From Parus major (taxonomy: Eukaryota; Chordata; Aves; Passeriformes; Paridae), in contig NC_031769.1 of NCBI RefSeq assembly GCF_001522545.3, positions 128,301,613 through 128,365,612 on the forward strand: 64,000 nt of DNA, given 5' to 3'. Numbering within the stretch: position 1 is the first letter of the stretch; every line of letters starts with the position of its first letter. Below the pieces are notes generated by a model. That model had not been told where the DNA came from. It searched no databases and worked only from the letters and a program-made list of their open reading frames with translations. A program made the position numbers and the translations under genes. This document shows, one piece after another, positions 62,386 through 64,000 of this stretch.

Positions 62386-64000
62386 TTTTCTTCTGCTGGT
62401 CCTATATTCAACCAGGTCTCATATTTCTCTTTCTTGTTATTAAACATCTTTTTGTTTATTTGGGAGGTCAGATACGACAAATACTAAAGATAAGGTGGAA
62501 AGAGTGTGATGTCATCTTTTGAAAAATAGCCAGAAAACCAGCTCTGATGAAGAAAAATACAATGGAGATTGGTCTAATCTTTAGGCCACCTAGTAGGCAT
62601 CAGAAACTGAAAGCATCAATCAATGTGCACCTAATTTTCCAATTAGGAAATTTTCATCTATGAGTTATTGTTAAACTTTCATAGCATTATAACATTATTG
62701 ATGCCCTCCTAATAGCGCACTTAAGGCACAGTGTCTTACCTTAATCATTTCAAGGAAACATAGGGAGAAACTGAACCAAAAGACTTTAGAAAAATGGATG
62801 GCTAGTAAAAAAGCTGACAAAAAGTCTTCACCATGTCAATTCTTCTGCTATCTGGAGTCTGGAGTCTGGGGCCTACGAGTTCAGCTCTGAAATAAAGGAC
62901 AAAGTAATGCAGTTTATTCTTACATTTAGGCTCATATGAAGGTTTGTATTCCATTCGGCCTCAAATTTCCTGCTTTTGCCAGTTTTTTTGCCATATTGCT
63001 CAGTCCAATTGAGTGATAACATTCAACATCACATTTAAGTCCAGGATTTTTTTGTTTCCTGTTTCCTTATTTTGCTCCTCCACACTGCAGCCCACAGCAG
63101 GCTACCTGAGACAACTCTTTGAGATGAGACTTTGCTCATAAAATGTGGAATGTTCTTTCTCAGGAGATTATTCTTAATCAGTATTTTCTCTTACCACTGT
63201 TAAACATCTTTTTTGCTAGAATCCACGCCATAAAGAAGATCTGTAGTGTTTCATCTTACATGTTGGCATTTAATCATGTATCAGATACAAATGTCATGTA
63301 CCACATTGGCTGGTGCTTCATCTTGCCAGAAATACATTGCCTGACTTCTCTAAACCAAGCAGATGGATTCTTAATATGTACCATTTTATGTCTCACTTTA
63401 ACAAGTACCAGTAACAGTCAGATCTTCAGTACTCCCTCGGCGATATCATTTGTGTATATCACAAGTGGGCAGATGCCAGAACAAAGATAGGTGTACAAGT
63501 CAAATTACCTGACATACCCATAGCCTCTGACATGCTTATCTTATGACATAATTGCTGGTCTGAAATTCTGCTGAACCCACTGCTACACCAAATAAATCTT
63601 CAGTGCTGTGAGTAATATCATTACCACAGATCTTGCTCCGTATATCTAGAAATTTGTGACTGACTGCTTTAAGGAAGAGTTTGGATGTTTTCCAGGTGAC
63701 CTGCATACTTCTATATAAATGTATATGTCTCTTTAAAGAGTACCTTACACTGTGAAGCTGACCAGAGAATCTGTGAAAATGTTAAATTTATTAAGAGTGC
63801 GTTGACTGCTTTCTTTAGCTATGTGAAACTTTTATGGATGATCCTTCAAATCTGGCTGCTGGTTGGATTCCAGATATTATATGTACCTATGTATGGTTAT
63901 AATAATACAGCTACAGGATTTGCTGTGGGAGATATGAGGGGAGTTGCACATGACTGCGCACACGTCTCAAGCCTGCAGCAGTATGGATGGCCAAAACCAG
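62386..64000. other. Single-copy non-coding DNA
   Basis: AT-rich with no recognised gene or repeat. A stretch at about 62640-62760 (CCAATTAGG, CCTAATAGCGCACTTAAGG) has a constrained look and could be a small conserved element. A small TCTGGAG tandem duplication lies near 62855. Confidence 0.45.

Noticed and set aside
1..64000. CRISPR arrays, operons, tRNA or rRNA genes
   Set aside because: No regularly spaced direct repeats, no gene clusters, and no cloverleaf or rRNA signature seen.

Overview
This window looks like eukaryotic nuclear DNA from a bird, probably a songbird-type genome. The evidence is the repeat content. Every interspersed repeat I can recognise with confidence is a CR1 LINE, with the avian 3'-end style (ATGATCTTTAAAGG-like block, then short ATTCTATG-like tail) and decayed CR1 ORF2 protein. 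I see no Alu, L1 or other mammalian SINE/LINE signature, and no bacterial-style gene packing, operons or CRISPR array. Assignment below Aves is inference from one CpG-rich repeat-like block.

I find no protein-coding gene, tRNA, rRNA or snRNA that I can support. Open frames are short (longest 216 codons), scattered over all frames, and resemble no family I know. The window is best read as intergenic DNA (a gene-poor interval) or the inside of a very large intron.

Layout. 1-19 kb: single-copy, mostly AT-rich DNA with a few GC-richer blocks (about 283-1110, 1970-2300, 14210-14590, 14880-15840), small tandem duplications and one possible very old repeat (14658-14850). 19-22 kb: two decayed CR1 copies on the + strand. 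One joins its endonuclease region directly to its 3' end. The other is much older and carries a perfect 22-bp palindrome containing two TTACGTAA sites. 24-27.4 kb: a possible conserved element, then three CR1 pieces in both orientations. 30.6 kb: AT-rich inverted repeats. 33.3-34.2 kb: a CpG-rich, probably LTR-derived block with a CT tract, splice-like signals and a CA/TA tract. 38 kb: a CCTT/CCCT microsatellite broken by an assembly gap. 41.4 kb: a further CR1 piece. 52.2 kb: an A/C tract whose other strand carries G runs. 55.5 kb: a TA/TG tract. 56.1-56.85 kb: the best candidate for a conserved non-coding element cluster. 58.7-62.4 kb: three more + strand CR1 pieces, the last broken by a second assembly gap. 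62.4-64 kb: nothing recognised.

The recognised mobile DNA is thus at least nine CR1 pieces of clearly different ages plus one likely LTR-type element, none able to encode a working protein. No new multi-gene system is visible. The items most worth a second look are the candidate conserved elements, the double TTACGTAA palindrome, the internally deleted CR1, and the two gap-containing repeats.
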